This document shows positions 1 to 7,497 of a DNA stretch of 13,232 nt, piece after piece. Source of the stretch: an uncultured bacterium (lineage in GTDB: Bacteria > Bacillota > Clostridia > Lachnospirales > Lachnospiraceae). The DNA lies in NCBI GenBank assembly GCA_947088515.1, contig CAMUHA010000084.1:1-13232 (forward strand), read 5' to 3'. A program made the translations under genes and the position numbers. The notes below the pieces were generated by a model, which was not told the DNA's origin, ran no database searches, and was given only the letters and a program-made list of their open reading frames with translations. Every line of letters starts with the position of its first letter. Within the stretch, counting starts at the first letter, position 1.

Positions 1-106
1 TTTTGTGTGTGGTTAGAAGGTATCTTAGAATTTCCAAGGAAGACAGGGAAGAGAAGAAAAACGGGCATTGAATGGGGGCGGCAAGGCTATCATGTCTTTT
101 TGGATG

Positions 107-146
107 CCTTAAATTTAAACAGGTCTGTGCATGACCTGCACAGACC
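107..146 (-). terminator. Probable intrinsic terminator of the ptb-buk operon
   Basis: A perfect 10-bp inverted repeat, GGTCTGTGCA (122-131) and TGCACAGACC (137-146), encloses a 5-nt loop. Read on the minus strand it lies about 70 nt past the buk stop codon. It is followed by a T-rich stretch (TGTTTAAATTT), which gives a hairpin plus an interrupted U tract. The U tract is not a pure T run, so efficiency is uncertain. A weaker, mismatched stem (about 192-212) lies just after the buk stop. Confidence 0.65.
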
Positions 147-214
147 GTAAGAAAATCAATTATTTCAATGCAAACATGGACGATTTGCTTCTCCCGGCAG
201 TTTGTCTGCGGGGA

Positions 215-1282
215 TTAATAAACCATTGCAGCCTCTTCTCCGTTCATTACACGCAGAGCGCCCTGGGCAAGGGCAAGAAGTTCGTCTTCGCCAGGATATA
301 TAGTCATAGGAGCAATAAATCCGGCTCTTTCCTTTAAACCGTCAACAACTGCTTTGTCATAGGCGATACCGCCGGTAACGATAATCTGGTCCACTTTTCC
401 CTTAAGGACACATGCCATGGAGCCAATATCCTTGGCAACCTGCATAATGAAGGCTTCCCGGATTTCAGCGGCTTTTTCATCGCCGTCTTTTATCATTTTT
501 TCCACATCGCGCATATCGTTTGTATTTACATAAGCATTAAATCCGCCGTTTCCAACCACTTTTTTGTAAACTTCTTTCTCGGTAAACTGGCCCGAAAAGC
601 ACATTTTAATTAATGCGCCGGAAGGAACAGCGCCGGCTCTTTCAGGAGAAAATGCGCCATCGCCATCAAGGGCGTTGAATACGTCCACAACACGTCCTTT
701 TTCATGTGCGCCTACAGACACACCGCCGCCCATATGTACAACGATTAAGTTTAAGGAATCATAAGCCTTTTCCTGCTCCTTTGCGTAGCGTTTTGCTACC
801 GCTTTCTGGTTCAGCGCATGGAATACACTGGTACGGGGCAGTTCAGGAACGCCGGAATATCTGGAAATGGGCATCAGCTCATCTACCACTACCGGGTCAA
901 CGATGTAGGAAGGAACGCCAATGGAATCAGCGATTTCTCTTGCAAGGATGCCGCCTAAATTGGAAGCGTGCTGTCCCTGCTTTCCGATTTTGAGGTCTTC
1001 AAGAAGGTCATCGCTTACAGCGTAAGTGCCGCCGGGAATTGGCTTTAACATGCCGCCCCGTCCAACAATAACCTGCAGGGATTTAATGTCAAAATCTTTT
1101 TTGGCAAGCAGGTCCAAAATAATCTGCTTGCGGAAGTCCTTCTGGTCCACAATAGAAGCGTACTGTGCGATTTCCTCGGTGGAGTGACGAAGAGTTTCTT
1201 CAAATAAAAGGGTTTCATCCTCAAAAACGCCGATTTTGGTGGAGGTGGAACCGGGATTAATGATTAAACTTTTGATAGCCAT
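215..1282 (-). CDS. buk: Butyrate kinase
   Basis: Cytoplasmic acetate/butyrate kinase family enzyme of 355 aa, the usual length for Buk. It converts butyryl phosphate and ADP to butyrate and ATP, the energy-yielding last step of butyrate fermentation. Visible family signatures are the N-terminal phosphate-binding segment INPGSTSTKIG (about residues 8-18), the central HMGGGVSVGAH stretch, the DGDGAFSPERAGAVP segment, VTGG (302-305) and PGEDE (330-334). The ATG is preceded by GGAGG at 8 nt. It lies 18 nt downstream of ptb on the same strand, so the two genes are almost certainly co-transcribed. The ptb neighbour argues for butyrate kinase rather than acetate kinase or a branched-chain kinase, although activity on isobutyrate or valerate cannot be excluded from sequence. 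Confidence 0.95.
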   Translation of the reverse strand: MAIKSLIINPGSTSTKIGVFEDETLLFEETLRHSTEEIAQYASIVDQKDFRKQIILDLLAKKDFDIKSLQVIVGRGGMLKPIPGGTYAVSDDLLEDLKIGKQGQHASNLGGILAREIADSIGVPSYIVDPVVVDELMPISRYSGVPELPRTSVFHALNQKAVAKRYAKEQEKAYDSLNLIVVHMGGGVSVGAHEKGRVVDVFNALDGDGAFSPERAGAVPSGALIKMCFSGQFTEKEVYKKVVGNGGFNAYVNTNDMRDVEKMIKDGDEKAAEIREAFIMQVAKDIGSMACVLKGKVDQIIVTGGIAYDKAVVDGLKERAGFIAPMTIYPGEDELLALAQGALRVMNGEEAAMVY

Positions 1283-1300
1283 CTGCTTTCCTCCGGATAA

Positions 1301-2221
1301 TTAATTATTTTTTGACATTGCTTCTGCCACAACAGCGCCTAAAGCAATGGAATTTACTTTGGTTTCGAAATCATCGGAACGGGAGGTTAATATAACAGGA
1401 GCCTTTGTTCCGGTAAGAATATTTCCGTTTACCACTTTGGCTGTATGTACCAGAGACTTGTATACGAGGTTTCCTGCATGGATATCCGGGAAAAGAAGAA
1501 TATCTGCATCTCCCTGGATGGCTCTGTCTGTTGCGCCTTTGTGTTTGGCTGCTTCCGGGTCAATGGCAAGGTCTAAGGATAAGGGACCGTCAACGATACA
1601 ACCGGAAATTTTACCGTCTTTGTTCATCTGTGTCAGCTCGCCGGCTTCCACTGTGGCCGGCATTTTAGGATTGATAACCTCTACAGCTGCAAGGGGAGCC
1701 ACTTTAGGATTTTCAATGCCGCAGGCGCTGGTAATTTCCAGCGTATTGTGAATAATGTTTACCTTATCTTCCAGTGTGGGATAGGGAATAAAAGCCACAT
1801 CTGTTAAGAAAAGCAGATGGTCAATTCCTTCAATATCAAACACACATACATGGGATAAAGGCTTGCCGGTACGAAGCCCCACTTCTTTGTCCAGTACGCT
1901 TTTGAGGAAGCCTTTGGTGTCAATCAGACCTTTCATATACATGTCGGCCTTTCCGTCATGAACCAGTTTTACTGCGGTAAGAGCAGCCTGTGTGGTGTCT
2001 TCCACATTAATAATCTCAAAACCGTCCAGCTCCATATCCATGGATGCCGCAATTTCTTTAATCTTGGCTTCGTCACCAACTAAAATGGCATCTGCAATTT
2101 TTCTTTCCTTTGCGGCTTTTACTGCTTCGAGAACAGCAGAGTCCTGGGCAACAGCCACGGCCACTTTTTTTGTGCCGCACTCATTTACCCTGGCAATTAA
2201 ATCAGCGAATGTTTTACTCAT
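1301..2221 (-). CDS. ptb: Phosphate butyryltransferase
   Basis: Member of the phosphate acetyl/butyryltransferase family, 306 aa, close to the usual 300. It exchanges CoA for phosphate on butyryl-CoA to give butyryl phosphate, the substrate of the adjacent butyrate kinase. Family features include the segment ADMYMKGLIDTKGFLKSVL, the stretch HVCVFDIEGIDHLLFLTDVA, and a C-terminal part with DGPLSLDLAIDPEAA and FPDIHAGNLVYKSL, which are typical of Ptb. I chose the ATG at 2221 rather than the in-frame ATG at 2236. AGGTGG sits 6 nt upstream of 2221, and it would lie inside the coding sequence if translation began at 2236. It is the first gene of the minus-strand ptb-buk pair and is transcribed away from the T-box-trpB2 unit. 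Confidence 0.94.
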   Translation of the reverse strand: MSKTFADLIARVNECGTKKVAVAVAQDSAVLEAVKAAKERKIADAILVGDEAKIKEIAASMDMELDGFEIINVEDTTQAALTAVKLVHDGKADMYMKGLIDTKGFLKSVLDKEVGLRTGKPLSHVCVFDIEGIDHLLFLTDVAFIPYPTLEDKVNIIHNTLEITSACGIENPKVAPLAAVEVINPKMPATVEAGELTQMNKDGKISGCIVDGPLSLDLAIDPEAAKHKGATDRAIQGDADILLFPDIHAGNLVYKSLVHTAKVVNGNILTGTKAPVILTSRSDDFETKVNSIALGAVVAEAMSKNN

Positions 2222-2269
2222 TTGTTTCCACCTCATTTATATTATTAAAACATTTTATACATCGTTAAA

Positions 2270-2298
2270 ATAATAACACTGTTTACTGGAAAATGCAA
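2270..2298 (-). promoter_or_regulatory. Possible promoter of ptb-buk
   Basis: On the minus strand a TTGCAT (2298-2293) and a TATTAT (2275-2270) are 17 nt apart, about 50 nt upstream of the ptb start codon. The -10 matches sigma-A well, while the -35 matches in only its first three bases. The surrounding DNA is very AT-rich, so other -10 choices exist, for example TATAAA nearer to ptb. Confidence 0.35.
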
Positions 2299-2339
2299 TA
2301 AAAGTGAAAAGCGATTTTATGAAAAAATAAATTTTGTCA

Positions 2340-2368
2340 TTGACAATTTTGGAGCCCTGTGATATAAA
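2340..2368 (+). promoter_or_regulatory. Sigma-A promoter of the T-box-trpB2 unit
   Basis: TTGACA (2340-2345) and TATAAA (2363-2368) are separated by exactly 17 nt. This is a near-consensus housekeeping promoter. It places transcription initiation near 2375, just before the first T-box structural elements. Confidence 0.75.
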
Positions 2369-2375
2369 GGATAAC

Positions 2376-2643
2376 AGAAACCGTTGAAGAAGAGTGAGTA
2401 CTTTATGTAATCTTTATCACAGAGAGCTGCGGATGGTGGAAAGCGGCATAGAGAGCATAGGGGAATGGGCTTTAGAGGGCGAGTCGAAAGAATAAGTAGG
2501 CGAGACGGAGAGGAGACTTCGTTAACAAATCAGACATATGATAGTATGTATTGAGCGGATGCAGTATATTGCATCAAGCCGGGTGGCACCGCAGGAGATA
2601 GTTTACTCTTGTCCCAGCATTTGATTGGGATGGGAGTTTTTTT
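2376..2643 (+). ncRNA. T-box leader riboswitch, probable tRNA-Trp specificity
   Basis: Transcription antitermination leader that senses uncharged tRNA. Stem I is readable. The 8-bp helix 2401-2408/2455-2462 (with G-U pairs) separates AGTA (2397-2400) from GAA (2463-2465), the two sides of the specifier loop. The triplet after GAA is TGG (2466-2468), a tryptophan codon. The apical part carries AGAGAGC and the loop GGATGGTGGAAA, which match T-box stem I consensus. The T-box sequence AAGCCGGGTGGCACCGC lies at 2576-2592. Its TGGC bulge (2584-2587) would pair with a tRNA ending in GCCA, as expected for tRNA-Trp with discriminator G. A terminator follows. By inference, low charged tRNA-Trp allows read-through into trpB2. 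The T-box identity is secure; the specifier call is strong but rests on manual folding. Confidence 0.92.
2606..2643 (+). terminator. Terminator of the T-box expression platform
   Basis: CTCTTGTCCCA (2606-2616) pairs along all 11 positions, including G-U pairs, with TGGGATGGGAG (2626-2636) around a 9-nt loop. Seven T residues follow. It lies directly after the T-box sequence and is the conditional terminator that the antiterminator would replace when uncharged tRNA binds. Confidence 0.9.
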
Positions 2644-2831
2644 ATGTGTAAGGCACATTAGAAAATTAGCTGCTGATACAATACGCATTTTAAAGCGGGC
2701 AGGGGGAGAAGCGTATTTCCGTACCAGACTGCACGCATGTATTTTGAAGAAAAGTGTCAGTAAAGCTGCCGGATTTTCCCAGTCAAAAACTATTATTTTT
2801 GAAGGCGCTAACGCGCGGAATGGAGGATAAT
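2644..2831 (+). other. Untranslated spacer between T-box terminator and trpB2
   Basis: There are 188 nt between the leader terminator and the trpB2 start. I see no second T-box, no convincing gene and no terminator. The open frames here (starting near 2609 and 2754) lack a good ribosome binding site; the second is the N-terminal extension of trpB2. A short GCG/CGC hairpin (about 2804-2815) sits just before the trpB2 Shine-Dalgarno sequence. Confidence 0.4.
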
Positions 2832-4220
2832 ATGAGCGAAGAAAAGAAAATCCCTTACAAAATCTATCTGGATGAGCACGAGATGCCAGATAGCTGGTAT
2901 AATGTGCGGGCGGATATGAAGAATAAACCGGCGCCCCTTTTAAATCCTGGAACGCTTAAGCCACTTACTATAGAGGAAATGAGCGGTATTTTCTGTGAAG
3001 AGCTGTGCAGACAGGAGCTTGATGATACCACTCCTTATTTTGAAATTCCAGAAGAAATCAGAAAATTTTATAAAATGTATCGTCCTTCTCCTTTGGTTCG
3101 GGCATACTGTCTGGAAGAAAAGCTTAAGACACCTGCAAAGATATATTATAAATTTGAAGGAAACAATACCAGTGGCAGTCATAAATTAAATTCCGCCATC
3201 GCCCAGGCGTATTATGCCAAGAAACAGGGACTTAAAGGTGTGACCACAGAAACAGGAGCCGGACAGTGGGGAACGGCATTATCTATGGCCTGTGCGTATC
3301 TGGGACTTGACTGTCAGGTGTATATGGTTAAATGCTCTTATGAACAAAAACCCTTCCGCAGAGAGGTTATGAGGACTTATGGGGCAAATGTGACACCTTC
3401 CCCTTCCGATACCACCAATGTGGGCAGGAAGATCCTGGAGGAGTTTCCGGGCACTACGGGAAGCCTTGGCTGTGCTATTTCGGAGGCGGTGGAATCGGCA
3501 ACCGCCCAGGAGGGCTACCGTTACGTGCTGGGTTCTGTTTTGACACAGGTACTGCTTCACCAGTCAGTGATTGGCCTGGAAGCAAAGACTGCAATGGATA
3601 AATATGGAATTAAGCCGGATGTGATTATAGGATGCGCCGGAGGCGGCTCCAATCTTGGCGGACTGATTTCTCCTTTTATGGGAGAAAAGCTGCGGGGAGA
3701 AGCGGATTACCGTTTCATTGCGGTTGAGCCAGCTTCCTGTCCGAGCCTGACCAGAGGAAAATATGTGTATGATTTTTGTGATACCGGAAAGGTATGTCCT
3801 CTTGCAAAGATGTACACCCTTGGCAGCGGGTTTATTCCAGCGGCAAATCATGCAGGCGGGCTTCGCTATCACGGCATGAGTTCCGTACTGTCCCAGCTTT
3901 ATGCAGATGGCTTAATGGAAGCTGTGAGCGTAGAACAGACCGCTGTATTTAAGGCGGCAGAGGAATTTGCAAGGGTAGAAGGCATACTGCCGGCGCCAGA
4001 AAGTGCTCATGCTATTAAAGCGGCAATTGATGAAGCTTTAGAGTGTAAGGAGACAGGTGAGGAGAAAACCATTCTCTTTGGACTCACAGGAACGGGATAC
4101 TTTGACATGGTGGCATATGGACGTTTTAACAATGGAGAGATGACGGACTATATTCCCACAGACGAAGAGCTGGCAAAGGGACTTAAGGGCATTCCCCGGT
4201 TTCCCGGAAATGAAATTTAA
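2832..4220 (+). CDS. trpB2: TrpB2-type tryptophan synthase beta chain
   Basis: PLP-dependent enzyme of 462 aa that joins indole and serine (or a related donor) to make tryptophan. Its length and N-terminal extension fit the TrpB2 (TrpB-like, TIGR01415-type) branch rather than the roughly 400-aa TrpB1. Visible signatures are the PSPLVRAYCLEEKL and KTPAKIYYKFEGNN segments, SHK with the likely PLP-binding Lys118, ETGAGQWG (substrate carboxylate loop), GGGSN at 270-274 (PLP phosphate loop), EPASCPSLTRGKY, and PAPESAHAI near residue 400. The start at 2832 has GGAGG 5 nt upstream. In-frame ATGs at 2754 and 2820 have no such site. No trpA or other trp gene is adjacent, and a Trp T-box lies in front. 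A role in tryptophan synthesis from free or salvaged indole is inference. Confidence 0.9.
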   Translation: MSEEKKIPYKIYLDEHEMPDSWYNVRADMKNKPAPLLNPGTLKPLTIEEMSGIFCEELCRQELDDTTPYFEIPEEIRKFYKMYRPSPLVRAYCLEEKLKTPAKIYYKFEGNNTSGSHKLNSAIAQAYYAKKQGLKGVTTETGAGQWGTALSMACAYLGLDCQVYMVKCSYEQKPFRREVMRTYGANVTPSPSDTTNVGRKILEEFPGTTGSLGCAISEAVESATAQEGYRYVLGSVLTQVLLHQSVIGLEAKTAMDKYGIKPDVIIGCAGGGSNLGGLISPFMGEKLRGEADYRFIAVEPASCPSLTRGKYVYDFCDTGKVCPLAKMYTLGSGFIPAANHAGGLRYHGMSSVLSQLYADGLMEAVSVEQTAVFKAAEEFARVEGILPAPESAHAIKAAIDEALECKETGEEKTILFGLTGTGYFDMVAYGRFNNGEMTDYIPTDEELAKGLKGIPRFPGNEI

Positions 4221-4241
4221 GAAACAGTATAAAAATGTATT

Positions 4242-4283
4242 AAAAGGCGCTGCAGGACAAAAGGTTCCGGCAGCGCCTTTTTT
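4242..4283 (+). terminator. Intrinsic terminator after trpB2
   Basis: GGCGCTGC (4246-4253) pairs with GCAGCGCC (4270-4277). The stem is extended by AAAA against TTTT and followed by a run of six T (4278-4283). It begins about 20 nt after the trpB2 stop and closes that transcription unit. Confidence 0.9.
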
Positions 4284-4326
4284 GGTAAAAATTTAAAAAG
4301 GAAAAACACCGTTTTATTTGTTTATG

Positions 4327-4335
4327 TGATATACT
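4327..4335 (+). promoter_or_regulatory. Possible extended -10 promoter of the hemerythrin-REC gene
   Basis: TGATATACT (TG at 4327-4328, TATACT at 4330-4335) matches an extended -10 element about 35 nt before the start codon, after the trpB2 terminator. No good -35 is present at 17 nt. I see no flagellar sigma-28 type element. Confidence 0.4.
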
Positions 4336-4370
4336 ATAAATTATTATCAGGCAGAAGTGAGGTACAAAAA

Positions 4371-5714
4371 ATGGAAAATCAATTGATATGGCAGGAGCGT
4401 TATAACATTGGCGTGGATTTTATCGACCAGGAGCACAAAAAACTTTTCAGTATTTTGAACCGGCTGTATACATACAGGAATAAGGAAGAAAAAGGCCAGT
4501 GGGTCTGCCAGGAAGGAATTAAATATTTTAAAGGCCATGCAATGAAACATTTTGCAGAGGAAGAAGCTTATATGGCGTCTATTTCTTATGTGGGGTATAA
4601 TACGCACAGGCGTCTTCATGACAATTTCAGAAGCGAAACCCTTCCGGTCCTTGAGAAGGAGCTGGAACAGACAGGCTACAGTGAAGAAGCAGTCAATCAT
4701 TTCCTCGGCGTGTGCTCAGGATGGCTGATTGGCCATACGTTGACAGAGGACCGGGCAATTACAGGAAAAGTTATGAGTAAATGGGTGGGTCTTATGCCGG
4801 AAGAACAGCAGACGGCAATGAGAAAGACCATTATTTCCTTATTAAGCGACATGTTCCAGCTGCAGTCTCAGGTGATTAGTGACTGCTATGGCGGTGAGAA
4901 GTTTGGAAAAGGGATTTACTACCGCCTGATTTACAGCGATGGAAAGGATGGAAGATGGGAGGTAGTACTGGCATTTGAAGAGAAGCTGATAGTAAGCACA
5001 CTTGGCAGTATGATGGATGCCAAATCTGATACGGTCAGCGTCTTTTTAATGAATGCGGCAAGGTATACAGCGCGCCAGTTTGTGGACAGGGTAAAGGGAT
5101 ATATGCCGTCTTTTGATTCATATGAAATGAAAGAGGAAAATCTTTTAACATATGAACAGTTCCAAAGAAAATTCGAAGACCACAACCCTCAGTTCAGTCT
5201 TCTGCTTGATACAGGCGCCGGGTACTTTGCCTTTTGTGTAATGGCTCCACAGCTCTGCCAAAATGGGGACGGAATTCCCATTAGTGCAGAAAATGCAATG
5301 GAAGAAGTGGGAAAATATTTAAGCGGTAACAGGGGAAATGCCAGAAAAAAAATCCTGGTGGTGGATGATGCGGCGCTGGTACGGCATGTGATGAAAGAGC
5401 TGCTTGGAAAGGACTATGAGATTGCGCTTGCAAAGTCTGGGCTTTCCGCGATCAGAAGCATTACGCTGGACAGACCGGACCTGATTTTGCTGGATTATGA
5501 AATGCCAGTCTGCGATGGCAGCCAGGTATTGGAGATGATACGCTCGGAGGAAGAGTTTGCGGATATTCCGGTTATCTTTCTGACAAGCAGTGTGGAGAGG
5601 GAAAGAGTAAAAAAAGTGATGGCTTTAAAGCCGGAGGGCTATTTGCTGAAAACGCTTCCGCCTGTGGAAATTAAGAAAAACATTGATGAATATATGAAAA
5701 AAAAGATGGGATGA
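4371..5714 (+). CDS. Hemerythrin / CheX-like / receiver-domain fusion protein
   Basis: Soluble signalling protein of 447 aa with three parts. Residues 1-135 are a bacteriohemerythrin domain with all seven expected di-iron ligands: His22, His60, Glu64, His79, His83, His122 and Asp127. Such domains bind O2 at a non-haem di-iron centre. Residues 150-310 have the length and alternating pattern of a CheX-like phosphatase domain, but the usual Glu-x-x-Asn catalytic motif is not clearly present (FLMN near the expected place), so this call is tentative. Residues 327-445 are a receiver domain with Asp332/Asp333, phosphoacceptor Asp375 in LLDYEMP, Thr405 and Lys427. No DNA-binding output domain is present. 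The ATG at 4371 follows TGAGG at 8 nt and places the hemerythrin motif at its normal distance from the N-terminus; an upstream in-frame start at 4326 has no ribosome binding site. The chemoreceptor gene follows after 64 nt. By inference it links oxygen or redox state to chemotaxis phospho-signalling. Confidence 0.85.
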   Translation: MENQLIWQERYNIGVDFIDQEHKKLFSILNRLYTYRNKEEKGQWVCQEGIKYFKGHAMKHFAEEEAYMASISYVGYNTHRRLHDNFRSETLPVLEKELEQTGYSEEAVNHFLGVCSGWLIGHTLTEDRAITGKVMSKWVGLMPEEQQTAMRKTIISLLSDMFQLQSQVISDCYGGEKFGKGIYYRLIYSDGKDGRWEVVLAFEEKLIVSTLGSMMDAKSDTVSVFLMNAARYTARQFVDRVKGYMPSFDSYEMKEENLLTYEQFQRKFEDHNPQFSLLLDTGAGYFAFCVMAPQLCQNGDGIPISAENAMEEVGKYLSGNRGNARKKILVVDDAALVRHVMKELLGKDYEIALAKSGLSAIRSITLDRPDLILLDYEMPVCDGSQVLEMIRSEEEFADIPVIFLTSSVERERVKKVMALKPEGYLLKTLPPVEIKKNIDEYMKKKMG

Positions 5715-5778
5715 TTTTTAGCTTACCAAAAACAGGCATACATCCATAGCCTGCCAAATACTGAAAGGAGCAGACAGA

Positions 5779-7461
5779 ATGAAAAAAGCAGTCAGTCAGT
5801 CGGTTTTATCTTATATTTTAAATGGGGTGTCAATTTTATCATTAATATTTCTGGTATGGTCGCTGGTCAGTTACAGCAGTGTAAACAGAAGGCTGGAAAA
5901 AGCCAGTGAGGACAGATTTTTGCTCACTTATAATGCCAACCGCTTTATGAACGGTTCCGCTTATCTGACGAATGAAGTGCGGGCTTTTGCAGCCACCGGC
6001 AAACAGGAGTATTATGACAATTACTGGAATGAAGTCAATCATTTAAAAAACCGGGACCTGGGTATTGCCGCCTTGCAGGAAATTGGGATTACGGATAGTG
6101 AGCAGGCAATGATTGACGCCATGTCAGGTCTTTCGAATGAACTGGTGCCGCTGGAAGAGGAAGCTATGAATAACGTTATGGCAGGCAAAACAAAAGAGGC
6201 GGTCAGCTATGTGTATGGAGAAGCATACAGCACATCCATTGCAAAAATCAATTCCCTGAAGGAGCAGTTTCTAAACGCGCTGGACGAAAGAAGCCTTGGG
6301 GAGGTAACTGCTTTGTCAAAGTCGGCCGCCCTTATCAGGGGGAGAATGCTGTTTGCGCTGGCAGTAGTGGGAATTATCCAATTATTAAATATGGTGATGG
6401 TCAGGTGGCGCATACTGCGTCCTGTAATTGCAGTGAAAAAACAGATGGGAGAAATTTCCAGAGGAAATCTTTCAGCAGAATTTCCGCTTAATTCCAATAC
6501 TTCTGAAATTGGAATGCTGGTGGAATCCATACATGAGACAAAAAGGGAGCTGAAAAAATATATACATGATATTGATTCCAAACTTTCCCAGATGGCAGGG
6601 GGGAAGATGGACCTTGTGATTGACAGCGATTACCGGGGAGAATTTCTTCCTATCCAAAACGCCATGAGCCAGATTTTGGATGCCTTAAATGAAGCTCTTT
6701 CACAAATTAATCTGACAGCATGGCAGGTGTCTGAAGAATCAAGAAAAATGGCTTCAGATGCCCAGGTTCTTTCAAATGGGGCAGTAGAACAGGCGTCAGC
6801 AGTCCAACAGCTGTCTGCAAGCATTCAGGAGATCTCAGGGCAGGTGGACCACACATCAGCAGATGCGCTGGATGCCCGCAAAAATTCTTTAGAAACAGCA
6901 GAACGCCTTAATAACTGCAGTCAGAAAATGAAAGAACTTACCGCTGCCATGGAGGATATTTCCAGCGCTTCTCATCAGATTGGAGGCATTATAAAGACCA
7001 TAGAGGATATTTCATTCCAGACCAATATTTTAGCGCTTAATGCGGCGGTGGAAGCGGCCCGTGCAGGGGAGGCTGGAAAAGGTTTTGGCGTGGTGGCGGA
7101 TGAAGTGCGCAGCCTTGCCAATAAAAGCTCCGCTGCGGCACAGAATATAACGGAGCTGATTGAAAATTCAATGAGAATGGTTCAACAAGGCGCCTTGCTC
7201 TCTACTGACACTACAAAGGCGTTAGCAGAGGGAGTGGCCGGGGCGCAAAAGTCAACAGAGCTGGTGGAACGGATTGCAGATGGCGCTTTGCAGCAGGCCC
7301 AGTCCCTTCGGCAGCTGACCCAGGGAATGGAGCAGATTTCGGATGTGGTACAGACAAATGCCGCTACAGCGGAGAAGTCAGCCGGGTCAGCAGAGGAACT
7401 TTACAGCCAGGCAAAAGAGTTAAAGGCTTCTGTTATGAAATTCCAGCTCCGTAAAAGATAA
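5779..7461 (+). CDS. Methyl-accepting chemotaxis protein (two-TM chemoreceptor)
   Basis: Membrane chemoreceptor of 560 aa. TM1 spans about residues 10-32. An extracytoplasmic four-helix-bundle-like sensor region of about 155 residues follows, then TM2 (about 190-208), a HAMP domain (about 211-265) and a long cytoplasmic coiled-coil signalling domain. The conserved hairpin tip QTNILALNAAVEAARAGE starts at about residue 414, followed by GKGFGVVADEVRSLA, the part that contacts CheW and CheA. The start codon follows GAAAGGAG at good spacing. No terminator is visible between it and the hemerythrin-REC gene upstream, so co-transcription is likely. The ligand cannot be read from the sensor region. 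There is no C-terminal CheR-tethering pentapeptide. No che or flagellar genes lie in the window. Confidence 0.93.
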   Translation: MKKAVSQSVLSYILNGVSILSLIFLVWSLVSYSSVNRRLEKASEDRFLLTYNANRFMNGSAYLTNEVRAFAATGKQEYYDNYWNEVNHLKNRDLGIAALQEIGITDSEQAMIDAMSGLSNELVPLEEEAMNNVMAGKTKEAVSYVYGEAYSTSIAKINSLKEQFLNALDERSLGEVTALSKSAALIRGRMLFALAVVGIIQLLNMVMVRWRILRPVIAVKKQMGEISRGNLSAEFPLNSNTSEIGMLVESIHETKRELKKYIHDIDSKLSQMAGGKMDLVIDSDYRGEFLPIQNAMSQILDALNEALSQINLTAWQVSEESRKMASDAQVLSNGAVEQASAVQQLSASIQEISGQVDHTSADALDARKNSLETAERLNNCSQKMKELTAAMEDISSASHQIGGIIKTIEDISFQTNILALNAAVEAARAGEAGKGFGVVADEVRSLANKSSAAAQNITELIENSMRMVQQGALLSTDTTKALAEGVAGAQKSTELVERIADGALQQAQSLRQLTQGMEQISDVVQTNAATAEKSAGSAEELYSQAKELKASVMKFQLRKR

Positions 7462-7497
7462 GAGTTTATAAATCAGGTAATTTAATATTAAGCGAAG

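Noticed and set aside
3..71. A short open frame at the left edge whose predicted end contains YLRISKEDREE, resembling the N-terminus of a serine recombinase.
   Set aside because: The similarity is to the start of such proteins, yet the frame stops a few residues later. No catalytic serine region is seen and no other mobile-element sign is nearby. Chance or a degraded remnant cannot be separated.
2302..2319. Possible catabolite-repression (cre) site near AGTGAAAAGCGATTTTAT, upstream of ptb.
   Set aside because: The spacing between TGAAA and CG is one base too long for the consensus.
2609..2830. A 73-codon open frame starting inside the T-box terminator.
   Set aside because: It overlaps the terminator stem and has no ribosome binding site. 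The protein has no recognisable features and the frame ends at the trpB2 start region.
2754..2831. An N-terminal extension of trpB2 beginning at ATG 2754.
   Set aside because: There is no Shine-Dalgarno before 2754, whereas GGAGG sits 5 nt before 2832, and the extension has no family similarity that I can see.
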